NCBI GenBank assembly: GCA_021229015.1
Contig: CM037788.1
Coordinates: 56,231,525-56,295,524 of the forward strand
Length of the DNA: 64,000 bases
Direction: 5' to 3'
Origin: Solen grandis
Taxonomy: Eukaryota > Mollusca > Bivalvia > Adapedonta > Solenidae
Shown: piece by piece, positions 20,836-32,545 of the stretch
How positions within the stretch are numbered: position 1 is the first letter of the stretch
Layout: each line of letters opens with the position of its first letter
The notes under the pieces: model-generated
The model's database searches: none
Told to the model about the DNA's origin: nothing
What the model saw: the letters and a program-made list of their open reading frames with translations, nothing else
Translations under genes and position numbers: made by a program

Positions 20836-21155
20836 ATTCCTGTGGAAGAGACAGTGGTTGGATACAAGGGAGTCCAGGTGCGATACCCTAGCTCATTTTG
20901 CGAATAGACCCCTTGGTTCTTTGACTTGTCTGGTGAATAGTACCGATTCATGGGAAACAAGTTCCTGGGTAGAAACAGTACTGAGTACACCGAGTTCCCA
21001 TATAGCAACCCCATATTGCCGAGTGCCAGGCAAGGGTGCATCCGTTACCAATTTTACACTTCTCTGCTTTGATGGAGTCACCAGAGAAAGTGCCCCGGCT
21101 GGGATTTGAACCCAAATACAGAGCAGACACTCTACCACTACGCTACTTATCTGCT
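20836..21155 (-). repeat. tRNA-derived SINE (family S3), minus strand
   Basis: On the minus strand: GTAGCGTAGTGGTAGAGTGT (A box), GGGTTCAAATCCCAGCCGGG (B box), then a body with GGTAACGGATGCACCCTTGC and the 3' segment GCTAGGGTATCGCACCTGGA. tRNA-like spacing between boxes is kept. Several overlapping frames here are not genes. Confidence 0.8.
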
Positions 21156-23621
21156 TATATATGATTCATTTGTAATATCATCAGATCCACCAAAAAAACA
21201 ACCTGCACCAGATATGAATGTATATTTTGGAATTATTTGAATATTTACATTGCTAAATCTGAACCATTTCACTTCTGGTCCAGGTGGTTGTCCTTTGGTG
21301 CATTCCTGAATATTTCAAATAAAAAATAAACAAAGGCAAAGATTTTTTTTGGATATTTTTGCTGTATATATTTTGGTAGGGAAATACTTTTTTGATTCGT
21401 GTGTGGATTATTAGAATCATAGGAAAAAAAATGGGTTAAAGCATTTTGAATTCCAAATGGTGTCCACCTTTATTGATATTCATTTGTATCCTAAAGTATT
21501 CAGTTCTCAGCATATTGGTATTCTTGGGCTTTTTACACTAATTGGGAAACCATCAACAATTGGCAAAATTGATTGATCCTTATTTTCAAACTGTTTTTTT
21601 TTCTTTGAAAAAGGATAAAGGAGTACTGATTTTATTCCATTTTCACTAATGCTTCTTTTATCATTTTTTAAAACACCTGTTAAATCTACTGGTAACACTC
21701 AGCAAGCAGACAATGACCGATTTATGTAAACCAATTAAAATAATGTATGTTTGATTATGAATACACGACTCAAGAATCCTATGTACGCAGATCATTTAGA
21801 GCCATAGTTGTTATTAATCTGACAGAGAATTTCACACTTGATAATTTTAATACAGCATGTCCATTTACCACCTGTAGAGAGTTTTTTTACCACCCAAATT
21901 GGTCATGTACCCCCAAAATTGTATGGACTTTCTATGATAGGATATAAAGTTAAGAACAAATAGCAGTTGTAACCCCAGTCACAAAACTCAGAGGACACCC
22001 TTTAATAAAATCGACACTATGAATGTGATTGTGTTTTTTGTTCTCAATTGGTTCATATTAAATTTTACACACCAATCTGTGCTGTTAGGACAAACACAGA
22101 ACTTCATGGCAACTGGCATTGACAGATTTGTTTCTATATCTGAACCATACTCATGACAGACTCATTTTCAGTTCACTATCGAGAACTCAAGATACCATTT
22201 TGGAAATAAGATTTTTGACTGAACATTGTTGGGTTTTGAGTTATTTTTTAAAATTTGTTTTCAATTACCATTGACAATCTATTACATTTGAAGGGTAGAT
22301 ATTGATGCATTTGATAGTATATTTAATATAAAAGTGAGAGATTTTTTTTCTTGCAATAACTGAGAACTGGATACTTCAGGATACAGTAAGACTTTCTTTA
22401 ATTATAGGAAACTAATGAACCTCTGAAACTAATGACCACCTTGTAAATTATGATTATTTCAAGAATGTCTATGAACCTGATGGAGTGTCTTATCTAAAAA
22501 CAATGAAAAATACTTACATATATATAAAAAACTAAAAGAAAATCAAAATAGGGTTGAAATAATTGCTTAATAGTGTCATTCCTGATTTTGTGTAAACAAT
22601 TTTCATGTGATTTTCGGTGTCGGAAAAATCACTCTCACGTAAAAATCAATAAAATCCCCACACCCTCACCCCGCCCAATACCATTGAAGAGAAAATCAAC
22701 TTAATTTGATATTTCTATGAAAAAAAATATCAGTGTTTTTTATCAAAATAATTCTAAAATGTAAATGTAACATAAAGTTATACCAGTATTGTATTAATTA
22801 AAGCACACTTAATATACTGAAAAAAACCCAAAAGAAAACGGACGTGTTGATTTTACAGTATCACCAAAACTGCTTTTTGGGAAAACCCCCTCGATTTTCT
22901 ATTAAAAGGTATTTATTTCTGCAAAAAATGATTAATTATGCACTTATTCATGTTCTTATAATGCTTTCAAAAAGTAATTTATAACATAAGGCCAGTTACA
23001 TTTTTGCATTTAGATTGTCATTACTTTTCGCATTAAGTGCAAGGTGCTCGATCATTTGCGTAACCATGTCAATGGAATTTATTTATCTTCCGGTGTCCCG
23101 TACTTCCTAATGAGTATCGTATAGGACTCAATAGAATAATACTCAATCAGTTTCAGTGATGGATTAGATGCTACCGCATAAATTCAGAATATTGCATTGA
23201 AGTTGTAAGTTGAAACATTCGTGCTTTAATTATATACATCTTGTTTTAGCGAAACTCAAAGTGTTTCAGCAAAAAATAAAAGTTGCAAACTTTTCTCAGA
23301 GTTGATTAGATCTATTTCAAAGTTATGTTGGTCCGACATTATTAACAAACATGCTGTATCAAAAAGCTCTGTAATAAATACCCTATATCTATCTCTCGTT
23401 TCTGACTACACACATGGAAGTTGGCAATTTTGAATGATTTTGTATTGGCATATTGAAAATATGTTTAAACCATTAATACCAATTGCTATGAAATTCCTTT
23501 TCATACTCAGAACATTGCTAAATTTTATTCTATTTGGATACGCTGTGTGATTCACTTGAGCCACTTCCTGGAAAATGTGGTGCACTCTGGCTCAATAGAG
23601 ACATTCAAAGATGCCTGGAAC
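21156..23621. other. no gene or named element seen
   Basis: About 2.5 kb of AT-rich DNA without a convincing exon, hairpin or tandem array. A CAGTTCTCAGCATA-type match to coding sequence was not found. Confidence 0.45.
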
Positions 23622-23949
23622 CAGGGCCTCCACTAGAAATTTTTAACATGCTGCCAACATTTTCGCCACTTGAGAAAAGTTGGAGCCACTTTAGAGCCAG
23701 AGTAGGAAATTTTGCAATATGTTAACTGGTGTAATACTCATGATGTGAATGGGTAAATTTAAAGGGAATGGGAATTAATCATGTTCTGTGATTTTTTGGT
23801 TTCCCTCACGTGTAAACACCAGCGTTTTTGATATGCAATGCTCTACAAAAAGCATGCGCCCACTTACTTTTGTCAACTGGCAAAATTTAGCGCCAGAATC
23901 TCAAAATAATCGCAAATGGCGCCATTGGCGATAGACAGCGGAGGCCCTG
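23622..23949. mobile_element. hAT-like MITE, 328 bp
   Basis: The left end CAGGGCCTCCACTAG is matched by the right end CAGCGGAGGCCCTG (inverted, 13 of 14 over the shared part). Flanks TGGAAC (left) and TGGAAG (right) are similar. A CAGGG start fits hAT ends. No transposase. Confidence 0.65.
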
Positions 23950-24169
23950 TGGAAGAGCCACCACCAACAATAGATTGAGCAGAGTTCTATTCCATCAAGT
24001 AAAACCCAGTATTGGGATCTTCAACGGTATATATCTGAGCTTCAGATTCAACGAGAATCATGAAAATCAACAAACAAAAACAGATCCAAATTAAAATGAT
24101 TTTTTTTTCTGAATGATTACATGTATGACACATATGGTATTATTGCCGTCTAGGTGCTGGTCTGCTTAT

Positions 24170-24268
24170 GGTATCTCTACTGAAATCTGCTCTGGTTATG
24201 TTTTCGTACTGGTCTCCCCTGATGCCAGTACAAAAATATAACTGGAGCAGATTTTCAATAGAGATTAA
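24170..24268. mobile_element. Foldback MITE (family G), copy 2
   Basis: Left arm TATCTCTACTGAAATCTGCT then CTGGTTATG; right arm ATAACTGGAGCAGATTTTCA then ATAGAGATTA. The arms are more diverged than in copies 1 and 3, so this is an older insertion. Confidence 0.75.
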
Positions 24269-24419
24269 GATATGGAATGCACAATCAGACATTCTATACC
24301 AGTTCAAAGTCAGGAATAGCATTTAATTTCAGTAAAGAGTGAAACAGTCTAGAAGCCCCATAATTTTGAGCAATATTGTTAGTGTGTATAGACCTGTGCG
24401 TACAGTTGTCTGTGTTATA

Positions 24420-24690
24420 GGAGAGCGTTACACTAGTGCTGCAATGGTAGTGAGTTTGAGTCCCAAACTTGGCTTGCTTTTTCCTGGCACTTAAAATAAA
24501 TAAGAGTGTCAGAAGTAGAGGGCAGTGAAGCATGAACTGCTTCTGAGATGTTAAGGTGAATAGGGGTGTCATAGTCCAGTGGTAGCAAACCTGACTGATG
24601 AGTCCAAGGTTGTGGGTTCAAACCCCTTTGGGAATGCTCCATGACCTTCCAAGTTCCAAGTACTGACCCAACTAAGGAGTCTAAGGTCAT
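24420..24690 (+). repeat. two tRNA-like SINE heads
   Basis: The first (24420-24490) has GGAGAGCGTTACACTAGTG and GTGAGTTTGAGTCCCAAACT (B box). The second (24568-24690) has TCATAGTCCAGTGGTAGCAA (A box), GGTTGTGGGTTCAAACCCCT (B box) and a body with CAAGTTCCAAGTACTGACCC that also occurs at 42601-42780 and 29010-29125. Confidence 0.65.
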
Positions 24691-26434
24691 GCATAATTAA
24701 TATTAAGAAGATAAGAAAAGTGTGTGTAGGTAGAACTGATTATTTGGTGGTAGTGTAACCTGGGTTCTAGACTGAATGCATCCTTTGCAGGTGCTTTCTT
24801 CAGTAATTAGTGAGGCAAACTTTATATCAGTTACAAGGTGTAAGGCTTGACTGTTAAAGTGTTACAATAAAAAATAAAAAATTGTTAAAGATATGCAGTT
24901 ACATGTAAATACACAATTATTAATGAACTATAACTTTTATTTTCCTTTTACATAACAGAGCATAAGTTTATTCTTCCAAGTACCAGGTACTTGCTTTCTT
25001 AACAAATATTGTTAGTTATTGAGGTTATAATCCAGAGCCTTTTCTTCTTTTTTTGGGGGGAAGGTGCCCTAGCCCTTTTTGTGGAATGATTTTCACAATT
25101 TGTCATGTTTATGAGCATAAATCGGTCTCTGTACTCTGGAAACTGGTTTCAGTATTGTAACATGTTACTTCATAAGTAAATTTATTATTGAATTAATCAT
25201 TCATATATTATCTATAAGAAGTTCAATAAAAAATTGTTCACTAGGTTTCTCTATAAGCAGCTGCCCCCAAGAGAGGGGTATTCAGGAGGATATTTTGGGT
25301 TAGGGTTAGGTGGTTACCTGGCTTGGGGAAGTTAAGCCTGTAACTGGCTACTGTAAAAAAAAAGGTAAATATGCCCTGTAATCTATAAGAACTGAGTCAT
25401 GTGCTTGAATATTTCATAAAGTAGTATAATGGTGGAATGTGGTTCTGCCAAATTTAAGTATTTATACTTAGCACTAAGTACTTAAGTGGAATTCAAGCCA
25501 GACACCTGTAATATCTGTATACCAGTGCTATGCCTGAATGAGATAAAAATTATATCATCAAAAGAAAAAAACAACAAAAAACATTGCCTGACTTCTTTAG
25601 GAAAATAAATAATCATTTGATCATAGAGGTCTTATTGATCAAAAAGTCAACATGGGCAAGAAGTTGGTTGCATTCTAACAATTACCATGTCTTAAAGATA
25701 TTGATCTTCTATGAACAGCATTCAACTTCTTTCCAATCAACTTGAAGGAAAAAGAAAAATGTTCCTTAGAGTGATCCATATTATGTTGTTCAGATCTATA
25801 AAGGAAAGCCTATTTCCAGAGTATTATCTAGTTTTTCTTTCAGTTATTTTCTGTAAAGGATCTGGCTCAAATGCTAAGCACTTTATGATATGGGGTTTAT
25901 AAAACTTTTAAAAGAACAGAAATGTCTATACAGTGTTTTTTTTTCGGCGTAGCTGTATAATTTCGATTTCAACTGGCATCTTAAACCAATCAAATGTATG
26001 CTAACAGCGGTAAATAATTCTAAGCTGAATAAAAGGACTCCTGTTATTGGTTAACGCATCGTTATGGACTATAAAATTACTGTAAATAAGGGGTGCAGCT
26101 TGTATATATCATTCAGCTTGGTGTTATTACTTTTCTTTTTGATGTAAACATGAAAGTGATTTCAGTAAGTTAAATACAATCCTTTTCCATCAATTGAGGA
26201 ATGCTACTTTGTGAAAATGTTTAAAACAACAAAAAAGAATCCACCGTGTTATGACATGAAACCCCTTAATTACTATGTATATTGAATTCTTCCAGCCTGT
26301 TAAAATATTTAATAATGTTTTATTGCATAAATTAATAAAAAAAGCAATAATATAACATTTTTGAACAGTTTTATTAAGAATATAACATTTAAAAATGACA
26401 CTGCAACAGTGAGTTCATGCACACAATATGTTTT
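24691..26434. other. no gene seen
   Basis: AT-rich intergenic sequence. A block at about 25435-25510 (TGGTGGAATGTGG then GCACTAAGTACTTAAGTGGA) is repeated in similar form at 57728-57800, an unclassified dispersed repeat. Confidence 0.45.
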
Positions 26435-27559
26435 TAGCTCACCTGAGCACGTGTGCTCAGGATGAGCTTTTAGGATCGATGAATGTCCGTCGTCCGTCCG
26501 TCCGTCGTCCGTCGTCCACAATTTGTTCGTTTGCACTCTAGCATCTTCATTTTATGAGCAATTATCTTCAGATTTTAAAACAATGTTTATAACCATAAAA
26601 TCTCGACCAAGTTCGATTATGGCTGATATCGGAACATTAGGTCAGGAGTTATGCCCCTTTTAAAATTCAAAAAAGCCAGATTTCACATTGTTTGCACTCT
26701 AGCATCTTCATTTCATGAGCAATTATCTTCAAACTTTATATCAATTTTTATAACCATAAAATCACGGCCAAGTTCGATTATGGCTGATATCGTACCATTA
26801 GGTCAGGAGTTATGCCCCTTTTAAATTCAAAAAAGCCAATTTCAATTGTTTCACTCTAGCATCTTCATTTTTGAGCAATCATCTTCAAACTTTATAACAA
26901 TGTTTATGACCATAAGGTCTCGATTGAGTTTGATTGATGCTGAGATCCGTCAATTAGTTCAGAAGTTATGCCCCTTTTAATATTAAAAAAATGCCAGAAA
27001 TCACTTTGTTTACAATCTAGCATCTTCATCTTTTGAGCAATCATCTTCAAACTTTATACAATGTTATGACCATAAGGTCTCGATTGAGTTGATTAGCTGA
27101 GATCCGTCAATTAGTCAAGTTATGCCCCTTTTAATATAAAAAAAGCCATATTTCACATTGTTTACACTCTAGCATCTTCCTTTTTTTAGCAATCATCTTC
27201 AAACTTTATGACATTGTTAATGACCATAATGTCTCGATTGAGTTCAATTGTGGCTGAGATGGGTCATTTAGGTCAGGAGTTATGCCCCTTTTAATACAAA
27301 AAAATGCAAGATTTCACTTTGTTTCTTCTCTACCAACTTCATTTTTTTAACAATCATTTTCAAACTTTAAGGCAATGTTTATGCCCAAAATCTCACAATC
27401 GGGTTCAATTATAACTGATATTGACTTGTAAATTTAGGAGTTATGCCCATTTCACCATAAAAAAAAGCCAGATTTCACTTTTACACTCAAGCATCTTTAT
27501 TTCTTAAGCAATCATCTTTCTCAGGTGAGCGACCAAGGGCCATCTTGGCCCTCTTGTTT
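26435..27559 (+). mobile_element. Family A Helentron-like element, copy A4
   Basis: Left end AGCTCACCTGAGCACGTGTG then CTCAGGATGAGCT; GTCCGTCGTCCGTCCGTCC follows; right end CTCAGGTGAGCGACCAAGGG then CCATCTTGGCCCTCTTGTT. About six units of about 165 bp with GTTTGCACTCTAGCATCTTC and GTCAGGAGTTATGCCCCTTT lie between. It is close to A1 and A3 in body sequence. Confidence 0.82.
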
Positions 27560-27563
27560 TAAC

Positions 27564-27942
27564 TGTCATAATCATTGACGGGGAAGTGGGGATAAATAAA
27601 TGGGGGTAAAAAAAAATATATTCCAGGCAGGGGGGACAACCCCCCACTGCTATACAGGTTTCTACCAAAGGAAAAGTCTTGAATTTCTAGTGCTAAGTAA
27701 TACTTATGTAGCCGGGTACAGGTATTTGGTGATAAATCAATAGGCAATAAGACATGAGTGTCTCGATAGCTCAGTGGTAGAGCGCAGGAACGGTAGTCCT
27801 GAGGCCCTGGGTTCGAGTCCCGGTCGAGCCATGATTTTTTCACCACCTGTTACATTTGGCGCCCAACGTAAATAACCGACTGTTTTATATGGCTACTGCT
27901 TCGGCACCTCAAGAACTTAAAACTCAGCACACTGTTGTGTAA
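27564..27942 (+). mobile_element. LTR-retrotransposon 5' remnant (LTR + PBS + leader)
   Basis: A candidate LTR runs from TGTCATAA (27564) to CCTGTTACA (27854). Two bases later comes TGGCGCCCAACGT (27857-27869), which complements the 3' end of lysine tRNA (anticodon CUU type) and is the common primer-binding site of gypsy/retrovirus-like elements. An ATG at 27889 opens an 17-codon frame that ends at a TAA, so any gag is broken. No pol-like sequence follows, and no second LTR was found in the window. It directly follows family A copy A4. Confidence 0.55.
27760..27831 (+). other. tRNA-like sequence inside the candidate LTR
   Basis: It folds by eye as a tRNA: acceptor GTCTCGA/TCGAGCC (one mismatch), D arm GCTC-AGTGGTA-GAGC, anticodon arm CAGGA-ACGGTAG-TCCTG, variable AGGCC, T arm CTGGG-TTCGAGT-CCCGG. 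The anticodon would be GGT (Thr), but position 33 is C rather than the near-universal T and the acceptor has a mismatch. A pseudo-tRNA or SINE/LTR component is therefore more likely than a working tRNA gene. Confidence 0.6.
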
Positions 27943-28439
27943 TCATTTTGATCCCTCTTGTTTACCAACCCTCCTGTATCGCCAATAAATGCCCATATTG
28001 AGATGGAGATTGCCTAGTGGGACTTGTCAAACAGCTTAATGATAGATTTTATTGATCTCACCTTGTTTCACTAGTTTTAATATGTCTCTAAAAACATCTG
28101 GTGTTGTTTTTTGAAAGTAGCTGTCTGATAGTTGTAAATTTCAGTACCAGTGTGTTCAAATTGGATACATTATGCGAAAGTATAATTTCATGTTTGAGTT
28201 ATTTTTATCAGATATTTTTTGTGAACAATTAATTGCTAGGCTTTGCTCTGATCCTTTAGGAATGTGACATAATTATAATGATAGATAAAAAGGTATACAA
28301 ATCTGAATTTGATGGAATGAAGTTGTTTCTTATCAGTAAATTTCCTTGTAAATTAATTTTGATTTACCTGAAAGAATGTAATAAATTGGCAATGTAATTA
28401 AAAACTTTCAATTTAACCTGCATATCTTTTGTACCAACA
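27943..28439. other. no gene seen
   Basis: AT-rich sequence after the LTR remnant; no reading frame resembling retrotransposon polyprotein. Confidence 0.5.
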
Positions 28440-28690
28440 CTGTATGCATTGAGTCACTTTTGTAAAGATGAAAGCTTGCCACCTTTAATCATTACAATGC
28501 TGTGACTGCCTTTGCAACCAGTGCAGACCAAGATCAGCCTGCACATCTGTGCAGTCTGATCAAGGTCTGCATTGTTCACTATTCAGTCAATAAATTTACA
28601 GTAAGCACCCTCATAAACAACTAATGGTACAGTCCAAAATAAAGAAAAGACAAGTCCATTAATGAAATTTAGCATGGTAAGGGTGTAACC
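28440..28690. repeat. palindrome-centred dispersed repeat
   Basis: The arms at 28523-28544 (GCAGACCAAGATCAGCCTGC) and 28549-28570 (GCAGTCTGATCAAGGTCTGC) pair with about three mismatches around a 4-base loop. The GATCAGCCTGC core is the same one at the centre of the family B MITEs. Confidence 0.7.
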
Positions 28691-29009
28691 TACCTGAAAG
28701 ACTGTGATCAGTATTAAGTTTACACCTGGATACTTCAGAGTCGCAAACCTCTACGATCCCTAGTGGAGGGACAGTGTGTAGATGTATCACCTCGAGGAAA
28801 TTTAGGATTAATTGGTGCCTAAGGTTTTATATGCAAATTTTAACACAGGTATGCTGTTTGCACTGTCAGACTTTTTATTTATTTGAGAAAAAGTAGATGA
28901 AATAAATAGAAGCTATGCATTAGTGTAAATATAGTAGTTTGCAACAAGATACTGAACTGTAAAAGAAATGTATGTGAAAGAATGATATTTACTAGTTATT
29001 GTCTATGGC

Positions 29010-29125
29010 AGATGGTTTGGAGTGTGATCCATGTCAGGGGTGAGAAGTTTTCAAATCCATCCCAGGCACAAAGTACTGGTCCAATCCAGGAACTTTAAAG
29101 ACTGATTAGTATATGTTGTGAAAAT
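29010..29125 (+). repeat. SINE fragment
   Basis: Shares AAAGTACTGGTCCAATCCAG, GGAACTTTAAAGA and ATTAGTATATGTTGTG with the SINE at 42601-42780. Confidence 0.55.
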
Positions 29126-30605
29126 CTTATTTCTAAATTTGCAAAAAAAGATTTTGTGTTTAAATGAATTTTGATCATTTCTTAAAGAAATTTTATCATT
29201 TAACTTTTTAAGTTTGCTTATATATACATGTACTTACCAGTAATGTAATATTGTCCAAGAATTAACAAGCTGTGAATTGACATGTAATAATTTAGTTCTT
29301 TTAAGAGCATGAAATAGCAAACTCTTTCTACAAAATTAATATTGATATGGACTTTGATTGCAACTTGAAAGCTTGCAGATTGGTTTCGGCTTTAGTGATC
29401 ATCAGGAAGAAGGTTCGATGTTTCCGTATTAAATCAAAAGTGATTTACGGAGATAACTGTTGATGGTGTTTACAGGCATGAATAAACTCACCATGATAAA
29501 TTGTTAAGATATCGGAGTGTCTGATAACAGAATTGTATATCAAATGCATTTGAATAGAAAGTTAGATTGAATGATATACAGTTCAATCACTGGTAAGTGT
29601 TCGAGCTGACAATGTATTAATTCTACATGGACTAGATAAAACAGTAGCCAAATCTGTATTTTTGATATGAATAGGCCCTACAAATTAAATAGGTATCTGT
29701 TTACTACTTGTGAAATGGGAGGGGATTGGTTGGTACATAGGGAATTATTTTTTTAAGCACATGGTGAATCTTAAAAATTCACACAAACATGCAATGCAAT
29801 ACCGTTTTTCTGTTTCTGCTTTGATGTCAGGATTGCATCATGTATGTGGGTGAAAAAACAACAACAAAAAACGTAAACAAATTATTCAAGCTAACTCACA
29901 AAGTGAGTAGGCTCAGTTTGGATTTAGGGAACAGATCTGTTTTTAATGTTATTATCAAATGTTTATTTTAATGCAAAACCCGTCAAACTGAACAAGAGGT
30001 ACAAATGAAAATGGGAATGGGGTGGGGTTGTCGATAAATAATACAAAGATTCAAGCATGTAACTAATAAAATCAACCCAGCTATAATTTTTCTTTGAAAT
30101 GTTTTTTAAAATAATATATTATATGGTTATAAGCATGTAAACTTAGTAAACCTTGTGAAAAAAGACAATTTGGTGGTATGACTGCTGAAAAAAAAATCAC
30201 ACCCACACTATCAGTGAACATAATTTTCAGATTGACATTCTCAAAATCTCGCAAGGGCAAAACTAGCAAGAAAATCGCAACTGAACAAATAATAATTACG
30301 TAATGATTTGCTTCATTAGTTTATTTGTGTCATATGAAAAAGTATTGGAATTTAATGATGATTCAATTATGTGAAAGGAGTCTACATTAGGTTCACTTGC
30401 TCTAAATAACAATACCAATATTATTGTAAGAGTTGCGCAATATTGTTTGCAGAATAAATACATTTGAACTGTATAACTACTTACTTACATTATCAGAACA
30501 GTCATAAATAATTGTATCCAATCTGTTTGAATTAGATTTAATTCAAGATGGATTTATCATGACGCCAACAACATTATCAATCTCCATTTCTCTCTTTTTC
30601 TCCAG
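29126..30605. other. upstream region of the second gene, no element identified
   Basis: AT-rich; the promoter and any first non-coding exon of the downstream gene should lie here or further left, since the coding exon begins with a splice acceptor. I could not place them. Confidence 0.4.
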
Positions 30606-30946
30606 GGCACTGCTCAAATAGGATGAGACAGTAGTCTCTGCCCGACACTGAAGGTCAAGGGGTCAAGATGCCGTCCAGTCGTGACCCCAGGTCGTATGTC
30701 AAGCCGGTTCCCCTTCCGGTGCCATCATGCAAGGGGGTCAAACTGCTGGCGCGGGACATGATTAACTTCAACCCACAGATGCCCACACGTGAGGTGGTGC
30801 GGCAAAACAACTTCAATCGGCGACAGATGCAAATGTCGCTCATGGGGTTCAAATCTCTCAACCATAAGCCGTATATGGGGATTGGTGATCCGTTCTACCT
30901 CGATGAAAAGAAGATGATCCTACATGCTCTAGGACAGTGGAATGAA
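30606..30946 (+). CDS. unrecognised gene: first coding exon with 5' UTR
   Basis: The acceptor TTTTTCTCCAG precedes 62 bases of 5' UTR with an in-frame TAG at 30632-30634, then GTCAAGATG at 30668. Coding runs 30668-30946 (93 codons) to the donor GAA|GTAAGA in phase 0. The peptide starts MPSSRDPRSYVKPVPLPVPS, then CKGVKLLARDMINFNPQMPT, REVVRQNNFNRRQMQMSLMG and FKSLNHKPYMGIGDPFYLDE. It has no signal peptide or membrane segment. Local GC content is far higher than the flanks, as expected of coding sequence. I do not recognise the family. It is on the same strand as ASPH, but a spliced leader with its own ATG indicates a separate gene. Confidence 0.85.
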
Positions 30947-31889
30947 GTAAGATTTTTACAGAAGTTCTATGTTAACTTTTTTATACACTTGGTGATAAAT
31001 ATATTAGACTGTTAACAACCTATAATTATGTATTCAGAATGTATGGTGTATATGTTACGAATGATACTGTATACCAGTCGAAGTTGACATACACACAGTC
31101 CTTTGTGTTTTACTGACAGCTTTCATTTTTGTGGCTATAAAAGTTTGCACATGCCAGTCTAGTGGACAAAGAAATATCAACAGATCAAATGCTAGGTACA
31201 ATTTCACAACAGTTTCAGTGTGTCAGTTTAAGTTTTCCAGTTTTTACCAGAGGCACAAAATGCTATTAACTTAGATCACATGAATTTGTAACAAATATTG
31301 GGGCTAACTAGTCTGAACTTTCTAAAATATGTACATGAATTATACTTAATTTTTCTTGGGCTTATATAGCTAATGATCAGAGACCAATGATTCAATAAAA
31401 AAGATTACGATGACACAAAAGTCACGGGGGTTAAATAGTATAATCAACAAATCAACAAATATTGGTTATAATTAAATATGAAACTCTAAATTATCCACTT
31501 ATGAAACCCTACAATTAACTGTCTGAGCTATGCAAAATTAAAGAGATAAAAACACCTTAAATGGATGCCTAGGGCCACCTTTATACTAATAGCTTATGAA
31601 TGAAAATATCCTTGTGCGATCAAACCCTATGTATATCAATCTCTGTGCCGACAGACAGATAGAATTACGGGGTCTGCTCACTAAACAGTAATATGTCTGT
31701 AGACGGACCCTAATTAAACTTGATTGAACGAACAGACAGACTGGTAGACCATATTGGTGCTAAGATGAGCTCCCAAACTCAAGTAACAGGATATATCGCA
31801 ACCCTTGGTATCATGAATATTCTGAATCTTTTCCCCCCTAACAATGCTCAGTAAGGTCACTACTTGGGAAGCAGAACTTGCATCGAGAA

Positions 31890-31976
31890 TAATTTCTTCT
31901 GAGATCCGCTCCGGTTATTTTTTTTTCGTATTGGCCTTGGAAAAAAAATAACCGGAGCGGATCTCAGTAGAGATTA
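31890..31976. mobile_element. Foldback MITE (family G), copy 3
   Basis: An 87-bp palindrome, left arm TAATTTCTTCTGAGATCCGC then TCCGGTTATT, right arm AATAACCGGAGCGGATCTCA then GTAGAGATTA, loop CGTATTGGCC. It is flanked by GCATCGAGAA at 31880-31889 and 31977-31986, a 10-bp (or 11 with the shared T) target duplication. That length fits Mutator-like transposition. Confidence 0.88.
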
Positions 31977-32545
31977 GCATCGAGAATCAAGATACAAAAG
32001 CTTAACAATCAATTACAACATACTCGCGCTATTTGAGATCTTACCCTGATGACAGTTGAAGACAGACTGACTGAAAAACTGAGCGGACCCACTTTATATA
32101 TTTTTCTAAAGTCACGTGACCTATAAAACACAGAATATTCCAGAGCGAAACCATTTCAATTAAAAAAGAATAACCAGAGGGGTGTCAGCTTATATGAGGG
32201 AATAAATGGCCGGGATTTAAGCATTTAAATCAAATTTATGGATTAAATCAATGAAATATGATAATGAAAACAATTTAAACTTATGTCTAGATGCTTTCTG
32301 TTATTAATTTGGTGAAAATAATGAGATTCCGAATGGTTTAAATATCGAATTATGAAACCAGAAGTAGAACCTTTGATAAACTCTACTAAAATTGTTGTAA
32401 CTGAGTAAGCTCACCTAAATTATATTAAAATCAAATCATTTAAATTACCAACTAATAGGCAGGTTCATTATAAATTTAAGTCATTTGAAGTTAACAATTA
32501 TACATGAAATAAGAATTTCCTGTAGTTTTTATTTGAACAAATTTA

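Noticed and set aside
27760..27831. Functional threonine tRNA gene
   Set aside because: C at position 33 and an acceptor-stem mismatch, and it lies inside a probable LTR; kept as a tRNA-like sequence only.
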